Assembly (NCBI GenBank): GCA_024235635.1
Contig: JACKMA010000003.1
Location: forward strand, 434,001-498,000
From: Zoogloeaceae bacterium
GTDB lineage: Bacteria; Pseudomonadota; Gammaproteobacteria; Burkholderiales; Rhodocyclaceae
Length of the DNA: 64,000 bases
Reading direction: 5' to 3'
Part shown: positions 25,505 through 35,255 of the stretch, piece after piece
Layout: each line of letters begins with the position of its first letter
How positions within the stretch are numbered: the stretch's first letter is position 1
Notes under the pieces: generated by a model
Told to the model about the DNA's origin: nothing
The model's database searches: none
The model's input: only the letters and a program-made list of their open reading frames with translations
Position numbers and translations under genes: made by a program

Positions 25505-26536
25505 CTATTCGGTTCGGATATATCGCGTCCGCCCATCACCGTCTTTGGTGCAGCTCAGGGTCCCCTGATGCGTCAGATGGTTGAGGTGGGCGATCGCCTC
25601 TCCCATGGCAAACATCACTTGGTGCGTGTCCAGCTCGCGCGGGAACAGGATATGGAGCAGTTCCCCAGCGCTGCGGGGTCGATCGCATGCCGCCAGCAAC
25701 TGCTCGCAGCGGTCGCGATGGTGTTGCTCCAGCTGGGCGACCCGCGCATGCAAACCATGAAACGGCAAACCGTGCGATGGTAGCACGAGCGTGTCGGCCG
25801 GCAAATCATTGATGCGCCGCAGCGATTCGAGAAACCACGCCAGTGGATCGGCGTGCGGCGCGGCAGCATAAACGCTGACGTTGGTCGAGATCCGCGGCAA
25901 CACCATGTCGCCCGAAATCAGCACCCCGAGCTGTTCGCAGTAAAGCGCCATGTGCTCGGGTGAGTGGCCGTGGCCGACCAGCGCACGCCATCGGCGGCCG
26001 CCGATGTCGAGTTCGTCGCCATCGAACAGGCGCGCAAAGTCCGCCGGCAGCGACGGCACCCCGCGGCGGTAGCCGTTGCCCCGGTTGCGCAGTGCATCAC
26101 AACGGGCCGGATCAAGGCCGTGGGTTTCGTAAAGGGCCACCATCGACGCCGGATCGTGCCCGGGCAGCCCATGCCAGACGGCATGCCCGGTAACGAATTC
26201 GCCGTGGCTCATGACCAGCTCGGCACCGGTCTCGGTCCGCAGCCAGTCGGCCAGGCCGAGGTGATCCGGGTGGAAATGCGTGACGACGATGCGCCGCAGA
26301 CGCCGGGCGTCCTCGGCGGCCAGCAGCTGCTGCCAGCTCTGGCGGACCTCGTCGAGCCCGAAGCCGGTATCGACCGCACACCAGCCGTCGTCGCCATCGT
26401 CGAGCAGCCACAGGTTGATGTGGTCGAGCGCGTACGGCAACGGCATACGCAGCCAATGCACACCGGGCGCCACCGTCGTCAGGCACGCCGCCGCCGGCGG
26501 CTTCGACCAGGGATACCGCAAGTCACTTTGGTTCAT
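25505..26536 (-). CDS. Metallo-beta-lactamase-fold hydrolase (glyoxalase II-like)
   Basis: 343 aa from ATG 26536 (MNQSDLRYPWSKPP). The metal site motif THFHPDHLG is intact, followed by later ligands in VGHGHSPEHM and LISGDMVLP and a His in VLPSHGLPFHG. A winged-helix C-terminal region (about 280-343, LDTHQVMFAMGEAIAHLNHLTHQG) is typical of the LACTB2/RNase-like acyl-thioesterase branch. It ends 17 bp before phaC on the same strand, so it may hydrolyse a thioester or lactone tied to PHA or acyl-CoA metabolism, which is inference. It is divergent from the LiuR gene. Confidence 0.85.
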   Translation of the reverse strand: MNQSDLRYPWSKPPAAACLTTVAPGVHWLRMPLPYALDHINLWLLDDGDDGWCAVDTGFGLDEVRQSWQQLLAAEDARRLRRIVVTHFHPDHLGLADWLRTETGAELVMSHGEFVTGHAVWHGLPGHDPASMVALYETHGLDPARCDALRNRGNGYRRGVPSLPADFARLFDGDELDIGGRRWRALVGHGHSPEHMALYCEQLGVLISGDMVLPRISTNVSVYAAAPHADPLAWFLESLRRINDLPADTLVLPSHGLPFHGLHARVAQLEQHHRDRCEQLLAACDRPRSAGELLHILFPRELDTHQVMFAMGEAIAHLNHLTHQGTLSCTKDGDGRTRYIRTE

Positions 26537-26583
26537 CTTCGAATCCGTTTCCCGACAGGGGCCGCCAGCGGCCGCCCTGCTCC

Positions 26584-26589
26584 TATAAT
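26584..26589 (+). promoter_or_regulatory. Candidate -10 element for liuR
   Basis: A perfect TATAAT stands in an otherwise GC-rich gap, 59 bases upstream of the liuR start. No good -35 hexamer is found 16-19 bases before it, which is not rare for MerR-family-regulated promoters. Confidence 0.4.
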
Positions 26590-26648
26590 CTCGCATGCGG
26601 CACGCCGACGGGCGCCGACGGGCGCCGCCGATCTTCGCCTGGGTGGCC

Positions 26649-27086
26649 ATGAGCAGCGAACAGACGTACACCATCACACAACTCTCCCGCGAATTCGACA
26701 TCACCCCGCGGGCGATCCGCTTCTACGAGGACCAGGGTCTGCTCAGCCCGTCGCGCCAGGGCCGCAGCCGCGTCTACTCCAAGGCCGATCGCACCCGCCT
26801 GCGCCTGACCCTGCGGGGCAAGCGCCTGGGCCTGTCGCTGGCCGAGATCCGCGAGATCATCGGCATGTACGACGGCGTGCGCAATTCGGTGCCGCAACTC
26901 AAGCGCTTCAAGGCGGTGCTCGCGAGCCGCCGCGCCTCGCTCGAACAACAGCGCGAGGACATCGAGGCAGTGCTGGCGGAGATCGACATGCTGGAACGCC
27001 AGTGCCGCGGACTGCTCGGCAACGATGCCGCCGAAGCCGCCGCCGCCAAGGCCGAACTGGACGAGCGGATGCGCTCCGACGCTTGA
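26649..27086 (+). CDS. liuR: MerR-family regulator of the leucine/isovalerate cluster (LiuR)
   Basis: 145 aa from ATG 26649, giving MSSEQTYTITQLSREFDITPRAIRFYEDQGLLSP, a MerR winged-helix start (about 5-75), then a dimerising coiled coil (about 85-120, ASLEQQREDIEAVLAEIDMLERQC). No metal- or drug-binding C-terminal domain follows, which fits LiuR. Position and the palindrome 15 bases after its stop identify it as the local repressor of branched-chain amino acid degradation in proteobacteria. It is divergent from the metallo-hydrolase gene and precedes the whole liu operon. Confidence 0.9.
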   Translation: MSSEQTYTITQLSREFDITPRAIRFYEDQGLLSPSRQGRSRVYSKADRTRLRLTLRGKRLGLSLAEIREIIGMYDGVRNSVPQLKRFKAVLASRRASLEQQREDIEAVLAEIDMLERQCRGLLGNDAAEAAAAKAELDERMRSDA

Positions 27087-27101
27087 TTTTTGTCGAGTTT
27101 A

Positions 27102-27119
27102 GTTTACGTTAACGTAAAC
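27102..27119. promoter_or_regulatory. LiuR operator (perfect 18-bp palindrome)
   Basis: GTTTACGTTAACGTAAAC is a perfect palindrome, 15 bases after the liuR stop and 19 bases before the first structural gene. The TTTACGTNNACGTAAA core resembles the LiuR-type operator described for proteobacterial liu/ivd operons. Overlap with the AT-rich promoter stretch fits repression. Confidence 0.82.
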
Positions 27120-27138
27120 GTCAATCAAGGCAGCGGCC

Positions 27139-27624
27139 ATGGTCACCAGCATCGACGAATCGGGCTTCCAGCCCGCCGACCCGAATTTCGAGCAGCGCGT
27201 CCGCGACAGCTTCGCCCGTCAGCCGGCGATGACGCTGATCGGCGCCGAGATGACGCGGGTAGCGCCGGGGCATTGCGAGATCGCGCTCGACAGCCGGCAC
27301 GAACTGACGCAGCAGCACGGCTACGTGCACGGCGGCATCATCGGCATGATCGCCGACAACGCCGCCGGCTTCGCCGCGGCCAGCCTGGTCCCAGCCGGCA
27401 CCAGCGTGCTCACCGTCGAGTACAAGCTGAACCTGATGGCGCCGGCCGATGGCGAACGCCTGGTGGCCCGCGGCGAAGTGGTCCGTCCCGGCCGCACGCT
27501 GCTGGTCACCCGGGCCGAGGTGTTCGCCGTGCGCGACCACACATGGACGTTGTGCGCGCTGATGCAGCAGACCATCATGGCAATGCACGGCAAGGCCGAA
27601 CGCGCACACCCGGCCGCCGCCTGA
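27139..27624 (+). CDS. PaaI-type hotdog thioesterase
   Basis: 161 aa; AAGG lies ten bases ahead of the ATG. A single hotdog domain with the hallmark QQHGYVHGGIIGMIADNAAGFAA (about 55-77), whose HGG...D region forms the active site, and the strand SVLTVEYKLNLMAPA. PaaI-family enzymes hydrolyse acyl-CoA or aryl-CoA thioesters. As the first structural gene after the LiuR operator it probably recycles CoA from stalled intermediates such as isovaleryl- or methylcrotonyl-CoA; the substrate is inferred from context only. Confidence 0.85.
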   Translation: MVTSIDESGFQPADPNFEQRVRDSFARQPAMTLIGAEMTRVAPGHCEIALDSRHELTQQHGYVHGGIIGMIADNAAGFAAASLVPAGTSVLTVEYKLNLMAPADGERLVARGEVVRPGRTLLVTRAEVFAVRDHTWTLCALMQQTIMAMHGKAERAHPAAA

Positions 27625-27653
27625 CCGATCGAACAACACGGGAGACACCTGCC

Positions 27654-28826
27654 ATGAACCTGCCCAGCCTGGACTTCGGCCTCGGCGAGACGATCGAGAT
27701 GCTGCGCGACACGGTGCAGGCCTTCGCCGCCGACGAGATCGCGCCGCGTGCAGCCGACATCGACCGCGACAATCTCTTCCCGGCCGACCTGTGGCGAAAG
27801 CTGGGTGATCTGGGCCTGCACGGCATGACCGTCGGCGAGGAATACGGCGGCACCGGGATGGGCTACCTGGCGCACATCGTCGCGCTCGAGGAAGTCTCGC
27901 GCGCCTCGGCATCGGTGGGCCTGTCCTACGGTGCCCACTCCAACCTCTGCGTGAACCAGATCCGGCGCAACGGCGACGCCGCGCAGAAGCAGCGCTACCT
28001 GCCCAAGCTGGTCTCCGGCGAGCACGTCGGCGCGCTGGCGATGAGCGAGCCCAATGCCGGCTCCGACGTCGTCAGCATGAAGCTGCGGGCCGACAAGAAG
28101 GGCGACCGCTTCGTGCTGAACGGCGCGAAGATGTGGATCACCAACGGCGGTGACGCCGACACCCTGGTGGTCTATGCCAAGACCGACGTCGCCGCCGGCC
28201 CGCGCGGCATCACCGCCTTCATCATCGAGCGTGGCATGAAGGGCTTCTCCCACGGCAGCCACCTCGACAAGCTCGGCATGCGCGGCTCGAACACCTATCC
28301 GCTGTTCTTCGACGACGTCGAGGTGCCCGAGGAGAACGTGCTCGGCGGCGTCGGCAACGGCGTCAAGGTGCTGATGAGCGGGCTCGACTACGAGCGCGCG
28401 GTGCTGTGCGGTGGCCCCCTCGGCATCATGGCCGCCTGCATGGACGCGGTGCTGCCCTACCTGCACGAGCGCAGGCAGTTCGACACCCCGATCGGCGAAT
28501 TCCAGCTGATGCAGGGCAAGCTCGCCGACATGTACTCGACCTGGATGGCCAATCGCGCCTACGTCTATGCCGTCGGCCAGGCCTGCGACCGGGCCGACCA
28601 CGCCCGCAGCCTGCGCAAGGACGCCGCCGGCGCGATCCTGTACTCGGCCGAGAAGGCCACCTGGATGGCCGGCGAGGCGATCCAGGCACTGGGCGGCGTC
28701 GGCTACACCAACGAATACCCGGTCGGCCGGCTGTGGCGCGACGCCAAGCTCTACGAGATCGGCGCCGGCACCAGCGAGATCCGCCGCATGCTGATCGGCC
28801 GCGAGCTGTTCGCCGAAACCGCCTGA
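27654..28826 (+). CDS. liuA: Isovaleryl-CoA dehydrogenase
   Basis: 390 aa from ATG 27654 (MNLPSLDFGLGETIEMLRD), with GGGAGA upstream. LiuA oxidises isovaleryl-CoA to 3-methylcrotonyl-CoA, passing electrons to ETF. Acyl-CoA dehydrogenase signatures are ALAMSEPNAGSDVVSMKL (about 122-139), KMWITNGGDADTLVVYAKT and the C-terminal QALGGVGYTNEYPVGRLWRDAK with EIGAGTSEIRRMLIGREL. The LSYGAHSNLCVNQI segment is characteristic of isovaleryl-CoA dehydrogenases. It is the second gene of the LiuR operon, 29 bp after the thioesterase. Confidence 0.95.
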   Translation: MNLPSLDFGLGETIEMLRDTVQAFAADEIAPRAADIDRDNLFPADLWRKLGDLGLHGMTVGEEYGGTGMGYLAHIVALEEVSRASASVGLSYGAHSNLCVNQIRRNGDAAQKQRYLPKLVSGEHVGALAMSEPNAGSDVVSMKLRADKKGDRFVLNGAKMWITNGGDADTLVVYAKTDVAAGPRGITAFIIERGMKGFSHGSHLDKLGMRGSNTYPLFFDDVEVPEENVLGGVGNGVKVLMSGLDYERAVLCGGPLGIMAACMDAVLPYLHERRQFDTPIGEFQLMQGKLADMYSTWMANRAYVYAVGQACDRADHARSLRKDAAGAILYSAEKATWMAGEAIQALGGVGYTNEYPVGRLWRDAKLYEIGAGTSEIRRMLIGRELFAETA

Positions 28827-28923
28827 GGGACCCGGCCCCCCGATCCGGGCACGGCGAGGGATGCCGTAAGCCCGATCGCTCCGGTATCGTCTCGGCTTCC
28901 CGGCCAACGGAGACTCGAACGAC

Positions 28924-30066
28924 ATGGCAAACACGCTGCGCGTCCTCGACGCGAACGATTCCACCGAACTGGACCACGTACGCCAGTTCTTTCGCAATTA
29001 CGCGGCCTGGCTCGGCCGCGATCTCTCGTTCCAGGGCTTCGCCGACGAGATGGCCAGTCTGCCCGGCGCCTATGCGCCGCCCGAGGGTCGCCTGTTCTAC
29101 GCCGAATGCGACGGCCGTCCGGCCGGCTGCGTCGGCATCCGCCGATTCTCGGACGGTGTCTGCGAGATGAAGCGGCTGTATGTCGAGCCCGAATTCCGCG
29201 CGCTCGGCCTCGGTCGCGACCTCGCGCTGGCTGCGATCAAGGCGGCGCGCACGCTGGGCTACCGGCGCATCCTGCTCGACACCCTGCCGGCGATGCGGAT
29301 CGCCGTGAAGCTCTATCGCGAACTCGGCTTCCAGGAGGCGCCGGCCTATTACCCGACGCCGATCGAAGGCACGATGTTCCTCGCCCTCGACCTCGAATCG
29401 TGGAACGAGGAGCGGGTTCAGAACGACATGCTCGCCCACCTGTTCGACTACAACCGCGCCTGGTCGCAGCAGATGCGCGAGGTGGATCCGCAATACTTCG
29501 AGAAGCTGTCACAGTTGCAGACGCCGGAATATCTGTGGATCGGCTGCTCGGATTCGCGGGTGCCGGCGAACCAGATCATCGGCCTGCTGCCGGGCGAGGT
29601 ATTCGTGCACCGCAACGTCGCCAACGTCGTCGTCCATACCGACCTCAATTGCCTGTCGGTGGTGCAGTTCGCGGTCGAAGTGCTGAAGGTCAAGCACATC
29701 ATGGTGGTCGGTCACTACGGCTGCGGCGGCGTCAAGGCCGCGCTCGATCGGGCCCGCGTCGGCCTGGTGGACATCTGGCTGCGCCACGTCATCGATGTGC
29801 ACGTCAAGCATCGCAAGCGGGTCGATTGCCTGCCGGAGGAATTGCGCCACGACCGCCTGTGCGAACTGAACGCGCTCGAACAGGTGGTCAACGTCGCCCA
29901 GACCGTGGTCGTGCAGGACGCCTGGCGCCGTGGCCAGCCGCTGACCGTCCATGCCTGGGCCTACGGCCTGAAGGACGGGCTGATGACCGATCTCGGCCTC
30001 AACGTCAGCCGCCCCGAGGATCTGATGCCGCGCTATCTGGCCGCGCTCGAGTCGCTCGGTCCGTGA
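28924..30066 (+). CDS. GNAT acetyltransferase-beta carbonic anhydrase fusion
   Basis: 380 aa with two enzymes in one chain. Residues 1-155 are a GNAT domain with the acetyl-CoA loop motif FRALGLG (Arg92-x-x-Gly95-x-Gly97) inside EMKRLYVEPEF...LALAAIKAA. Residues ~165-380 are a beta carbonic anhydrase: zinc ligands Cys208 (CSDSRVPAN), His264 and Cys267 (GHYGCGGV), with the Asp210-Arg212 dyad intact. The anhydrase half is full length, beginning at the LFDYNRAWSQQM helix, so both parts should work. Carbonic anhydrase genes sit in liu operons of several betaproteobacteria, plausibly feeding bicarbonate to methylcrotonyl-CoA carboxylase (liuB/liuD downstream). The GNAT partner is unexpected. Confidence 0.93.
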   Translation: MANTLRVLDANDSTELDHVRQFFRNYAAWLGRDLSFQGFADEMASLPGAYAPPEGRLFYAECDGRPAGCVGIRRFSDGVCEMKRLYVEPEFRALGLGRDLALAAIKAARTLGYRRILLDTLPAMRIAVKLYRELGFQEAPAYYPTPIEGTMFLALDLESWNEERVQNDMLAHLFDYNRAWSQQMREVDPQYFEKLSQLQTPEYLWIGCSDSRVPANQIIGLLPGEVFVHRNVANVVVHTDLNCLSVVQFAVEVLKVKHIMVVGHYGCGGVKAALDRARVGLVDIWLRHVIDVHVKHRKRVDCLPEELRHDRLCELNALEQVVNVAQTVVVQDAWRRGQPLTVHAWAYGLKDGLMTDLGLNVSRPEDLMPRYLAALESLGP

Positions 30067-30113
30067 GCGCCGGCCGCGCCTCCGGGCGCGCACAACGACG
30101 GGAGGAGAACACG

Positions 30114-30776
30114 ATGAAGACCGTGCTGGTGGTCGGCGCCTCGCGCGGTCTCGGACTGGAATTCGTTCGCCAGTACGCCGCCGCCGGCTGGCGGGTGCTG
30201 GCCGGCCTGCGCCACCCGGCCTCGACCGATCTGCCGGCCGCGATCACCACCCATGCGATCGACGTCTGCAACCTGGCCTCGATCGATGCCGTGGCCGAGG
30301 CGCTGCAGCACGAACTCGACCACCTGGTGATCAGCGCCGGCGCGCTCGGCGTCAAGAACCTGGGCTTCGAGACCCCTGACCCGGAGGACTTCGACCGGGT
30401 CATGCGCACCAACGTGCTCGGCACGATCGCGCTGATCGAGCAGCTCGCGCCGCGCATGGCCGCCGGTGGCACGATCGCCGTGCTGAGCTCGCGGATGGGC
30501 TCGATCGGCGACGCCGACAGCCCGTTCGCACTGCTCTACCGCTGCTCCAAGGCCGCCGTCAACATGGTGGTCAAGTGCGCCGCCAGCGCCTACGCCGACA
30601 GCGGCCTGCGCATCGTCGCGCTCTACCCGGGCTGGGTCCGAACCGAGATGGGCGGCCCCGACGCGCCGCTGCTGCCACCCGAGTCGGTGACCGGCATGCG
30701 CCGCGTGATCGACGACGCCGACGCCTTCCCGAGCGGCGGCTTTTTCAGCTACCGGGGCGACCCCCTGCCCTGGTAA
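30114..30776 (+). CDS. Short-chain dehydrogenase/reductase
   Basis: 220 aa from ATG 30114 with GGGAGGAG upstream. The NAD(P)-binding start is MKTVLVVGASRGLGLEFVRQYA, the NxAG equivalent is ISAGALG, the catalytic serine is in AVLSSRMGSIG and the Tyr-x3-Lys pair is in LLYRCSKAAVNM. PGWVRTEMGG follows as usual. Substrate unknown; position within the liu operon suggests an accessory reductase for a branched-chain or short-chain acyl intermediate. It begins 47 bases after the carbonic anhydrase fusion. Confidence 0.9.
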   Translation: MKTVLVVGASRGLGLEFVRQYAAAGWRVLAGLRHPASTDLPAAITTHAIDVCNLASIDAVAEALQHELDHLVISAGALGVKNLGFETPDPEDFDRVMRTNVLGTIALIEQLAPRMAAGGTIAVLSSRMGSIGDADSPFALLYRCSKAAVNMVVKCAASAYADSGLRIVALYPGWVRTEMGGPDAPLLPPESVTGMRRVIDDADAFPSGGFFSYRGDPLPW

Positions 30777-30797
30777 CCCCCCGACCCCGGAGACACG

Positions 30798-31229
30798 ATG
30801 CCCCCACCCCGCCTCAATCCCGCCTTTTCGCTCGAGCGCCTGAACGCGCGCACCCCCGGCACGCTGCCGGGCTGGTTCGGCTTCGAGGTCACCCTCGTCG
30901 AGGCCGGCCGCCTCGAAGCCGGCTTCGACCTGCGCCCGGACATGCTCGCGCCCAACGGCTACTTGCATGCCGCGTCGGTGATCGCGCTGGCCGACACCGC
31001 TTGCGGCTACGCCACCTTCGCCCACCTGCCGGAAGGCGCCGAAGGCTTCACCACGATCGAACTGAAGAGCAACTTCCTCGGCACCCAGCACGACGGGCGC
31101 ATCGCCTGCGTCGCCACCGCGGCCCATTGCGGTCGCAACACCCATGTCTGGGATGCCGAGGTCCACGGTGATCGCGGTCGGCTGGCGCTGTTCCGCTGCA
31201 CCCAGATGATCCTCTGGCCGAAGCGCTGA
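30798..31229 (+). CDS. PaaI-type thioesterase (second copy in operon)
   Basis: 143 aa; GGAG about ten bases ahead of the ATG. A hotdog domain with LAPNGYLHAASVIALADTACGYATF, where the usual HGG is replaced by HAA, and the strand GFTTIELKSNFLGT. Clearly related to, but different from, the first thioesterase of the operon, so it may take a different acyl-CoA. The altered HGG motif could change activity. Tight spacing (21 bp after the SDR, 14 bp before the isomerase) puts it in the same transcript. Confidence 0.85.
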   Translation: MPPPRLNPAFSLERLNARTPGTLPGWFGFEVTLVEAGRLEAGFDLRPDMLAPNGYLHAASVIALADTACGYATFAHLPEGAEGFTTIELKSNFLGTQHDGRIACVATAAHCGRNTHVWDAEVHGDRGRLALFRCTQMILWPKR

Positions 31230-31243
31230 CGGGAGAACCGCAG

Positions 31244-31846
31244 ATGTTTGATCCGATCGACTTCCACTTCGATTTCTCGTCGCCCTACGGCTACCTGATG
31301 AGCGAACGCATCGACGCGCTGGCGGCGCGCTTCGATCGCAAGGTGCGCTGGAAGCCGATGCTGCTCGGCGTGGTCTACAAGCAGCTCGACAGCCAGCCGC
31401 TGCCTTCGATTCCGATGAAGGGGCCTTACTCGCTGCACGACATCCGCCGCAGCGCCCGCCATCTCGGTATCGCACTGACCATCCCGGCGGCGTTCCCGGT
31501 CGCCACCCAGCACGCCGCACGCGCCTACTACTGGCTGCACGGCCAGGACTGCGCGATGGCCCGCGCCTTCGCCCATGCGGTGTTCCGTGCCTATTTCGTC
31601 GATGGGCGCGACATCTCGAACAAGGACGTCGTCGTCGCGCTGGCCGCCGCAGTCGGCGCCGATGCCGACGCCTGCGCGCTGGCGCTCGACGACGATGCTG
31701 TGAAGCAGCGCTTGAAGGACGCCTGCGGCGAGGCGCTCGCGGCCGGCGTCTTCGGCTCGCCCTACGTCGTCATCGACGGCGAGCCCTTCTGGGGCGTCGA
31801 CCGCCTTGCGCAGATCGAGCGCTGGCTGGCCGAAGGCGGATTCTGA
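31244..31846 (+). CDS. DsbA-family 2-hydroxychromene-2-carboxylate isomerase-like protein
   Basis: 200 aa. The start MFDPIDFHFDFSSPYGYLMSERIDAL is the thioredoxin-like strand of the HCCA isomerase/kappa-GST group with the conserved serine (SSPYGY) in place of the DsbA cysteine pair. An inserted helical domain follows and the C-terminus GVFGSPYVVIDGEPFWGVDRLAQIERWL carries the cis-proline and the closing motif. These enzymes use glutathione for isomerisation. No aromatic pathway is seen here, so its part in leucine degradation is unclear. No signal peptide, so cytoplasmic. Confidence 0.88.
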   Translation: MFDPIDFHFDFSSPYGYLMSERIDALAARFDRKVRWKPMLLGVVYKQLDSQPLPSIPMKGPYSLHDIRRSARHLGIALTIPAAFPVATQHAARAYYWLHGQDCAMARAFAHAVFRAYFVDGRDISNKDVVVALAAAVGADADACALALDDDAVKQRLKDACGEALAAGVFGSPYVVIDGEPFWGVDRLAQIERWLAEGGF

Positions 31847-31847
31847 G

Positions 31848-32441
31848 ATGGCCGGCTTCGAGCGCATCTGCGTGTTCTGCGGCTCGCGCGCCGGCGTACG
31901 CGACGCCTACCGCGCCAGCGCCGACGCCCTCGGCCGGCTGCTCGCCGAGCGGGGCATCGAACTGGTCTACGGCGGTGGCAAGGTCGGGCTGATGGGCATC
32001 GTCGCCGACGCCTGCCTGGCCGCCGGCGGCCGCGTCACCGGCATCATTCCGGATGCGCTGATGAAGTGGGAAGTCGGTCACCCCGGCCTGACCCGGCTCG
32101 AAGTGGTGGACTCGATGCACACCCGCAAGGCGCGGATGGCCGAACTGTCGGACGGCTTCATCGCGCTGCCGGGCGGACTCGGCACCTTCGAGGAGCTGTT
32201 CGAGATCCTGACCTGGGCGCAGCTCGGCTTCCACCGCAAGCCCGCCGCGCTGCTCGACGTCGGCGACTACTACCGGCCGCTGGTGACGATGTTCGACGCG
32301 GCGGTCACCGAGGGCTTCATGAAACCCGCGAACCGCGGCCTGCTGCTGCACGGCCGCGAGCCCGACGCATTGCTGCAGGCGATGGCGGACTACCGGGGCT
32401 CGGAAGCGTCGCGGGTGATCCACGACGAACGCCAACTGTGA
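31848..32441 (+). CDS. LOG family protein (cytokinin riboside 5'-monophosphate phosphoribohydrolase-like)
   Basis: 197 aa from ATG 31848, one base after the previous stop. The fold signature is complete: RICVFCGSRAGV at the start, ELVYGGGKVGLMGIVADA, the KARM motif within HTRKARMAEL and the active-site PGGLGTFEELFEILTWAQLG. LOG enzymes remove ribose 5-phosphate from adenine-type nucleotides. It is a bystander gene in many liu operons and elsewhere; a role in nucleotide turnover is more likely than in leucine breakdown. Confidence 0.92.
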   Translation: MAGFERICVFCGSRAGVRDAYRASADALGRLLAERGIELVYGGGKVGLMGIVADACLAAGGRVTGIIPDALMKWEVGHPGLTRLEVVDSMHTRKARMAELSDGFIALPGGLGTFEELFEILTWAQLGFHRKPAALLDVGDYYRPLVTMFDAAVTEGFMKPANRGLLLHGREPDALLQAMADYRGSEASRVIHDERQL

Positions 32442-32472
32442 CGCCGGGGCGACCCTGGACGGGCGAGGAGAC

Positions 32473-34080
<1,608 letters not shown>

Positions 34081-34087
34081 CGCGATC

Positions 34088-34480
34088 ATGGCGAACGGCC
34101 TGATCGTCGGCTGCGCGGCGGCCAATCCGGGCTTCGCGCTGTTCCACCCGGCGTTCTGGCGGCTGTTCGACTGGCACGGACGGCTCGGCTGCCTGGGCCG
34201 GGTCAACCGCGCCGTGATGCAGGTGATGAACGTGCGCCTGATCTACGTCTTCGTGATGTTCGCGGTGCTGCAGACGGTCTACACCGAAAGCATCACCGGC
34301 TCGCCGCTCGGCATCGCGCTGCAGGCCGGCATCGTGCTGTTCTGGGCGATGCGCGCAGTCGAGCAGGTCGTCTTCTTCGGCCTCGCGCATCCGGCCCCGA
34401 TCGGCATCTTCGCGGTCTTCGTGGCCAATGCGCTGTTGCATGCCGCAGTCGTGCTGGCGGCAGGAGGACAACATGCCTGA
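34088..34480 (+). CDS. Small integral membrane protein, unknown
   Basis: 130 aa from ATG 34088, eight bases after liuB. Hydrophobic segments include MANGLIVGCAAANPGFALF, LIYVFVMFAVLQTVYT, LGIALQAGIVLFWAMRAVEQVVFFGL and IGIFAVFVANALLHAAVVLAAG, so about four transmembrane helices. No family recognised. The end overlaps the liuC start by eight bases, so it is translationally coupled inside the operon, perhaps a transport or accessory protein. Confidence 0.7.
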   Translation: MANGLIVGCAAANPGFALFHPAFWRLFDWHGRLGCLGRVNRAVMQVMNVRLIYVFVMFAVLQTVYTESITGSPLGIALQAGIVLFWAMRAVEQVVFFGLAHPAPIGIFAVFVANALLHAAVVLAAGGQHA

Positions 34481-35255
34481 AACCCTCGAAATCGAACGTG
34501 TGGCCGGCTTCGCCATGGTCTGGATGAACCGGCCGGAGCGTCACAATGCCTTCAACGCGACCGTGATCGCCGAGCTCGACGCGGCCTTCGCCGCCCTCGA
34601 CGCGGACGACACGGTGCGGGCGATCGTGCTGGCCGGCCGCGGCGCCAGTTTTTCGGCCGGCGCCGACGTGAACTGGATGAAGGCCGCCGGCGAGGCCAGC
34701 GTCGCCGACAACCATGCCGACGCGATGCGGCTGGCCCGCATGCTCGAACGCATCGCCCGGTGCCGCAAGCCGACCGTCGCCCGCGTGCACGGTGCGGCGC
34801 TGGGCGGCGGCATGGGCCTCGCCTGCGCCTGCGACATCTGCATCGCCGGCGAACGGGCGGTGTTCGCCACCTCGGAAGTGCGGTTCGGCATCATCCCGGC
34901 CGCGATCAGCCCCTACGTGCTGCGCGCCATCGGCGAACGCCAGGCCGCCCGCTACTTCCAGAGCGGCGAGCGCATCGACGCCGTGCACGCCGTCGAGATC
35001 GGCATCGCCCATCAGGCGGTGGCCGACGACGCCCTCGACGATGCCGTGCTGGCCCAGGTCAGTGCGCTGCTCGCCGGTGGGCCACGGGCGCAGCTCGCCG
35101 CCAAGGACCTGATCCGCGCGATCGCCAACCAGCCGGTGGACGAGGCCCTGCTGACCGACACCGCGCATCGCATCGCCGAACTGCGGGCGACGCCGGAGGC
35201 GCGCGAAGGACTGGCGGCCTTCCTCGACAAGCGTCGGCCGGACTGGCAGGCATGA
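34473..35255 (+). CDS. liuC: 3-methylglutaconyl-CoA hydratase
   Basis: 260 aa from ATG 34473, with AGGAGG upstream. Crotonase fold: the CoA-binding oxyanion pocket is FSAGADVNWMK and VHGAALGGGMGLACACDICIAG, with the acidic position in TSEVRFGIIPAAISPYVL. LiuC hydrates 3-methylglutaconyl-CoA to HMG-CoA. The assignment rests on the crotonase fold plus its place between liuB and liuD. The stop overlaps the DUF4126 gene (ATGA). Confidence 0.92.
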   Translation: MPETLEIERVAGFAMVWMNRPERHNAFNATVIAELDAAFAALDADDTVRAIVLAGRGASFSAGADVNWMKAAGEASVADNHADAMRLARMLERIARCRKPTVARVHGAALGGGMGLACACDICIAGERAVFATSEVRFGIIPAAISPYVLRAIGERQAARYFQSGERIDAVHAVEIGIAHQAVADDALDDAVLAQVSALLAGGPRAQLAAKDLIRAIANQPVDEALLTDTAHRIAELRATPEAREGLAAFLDKRRPDWQA

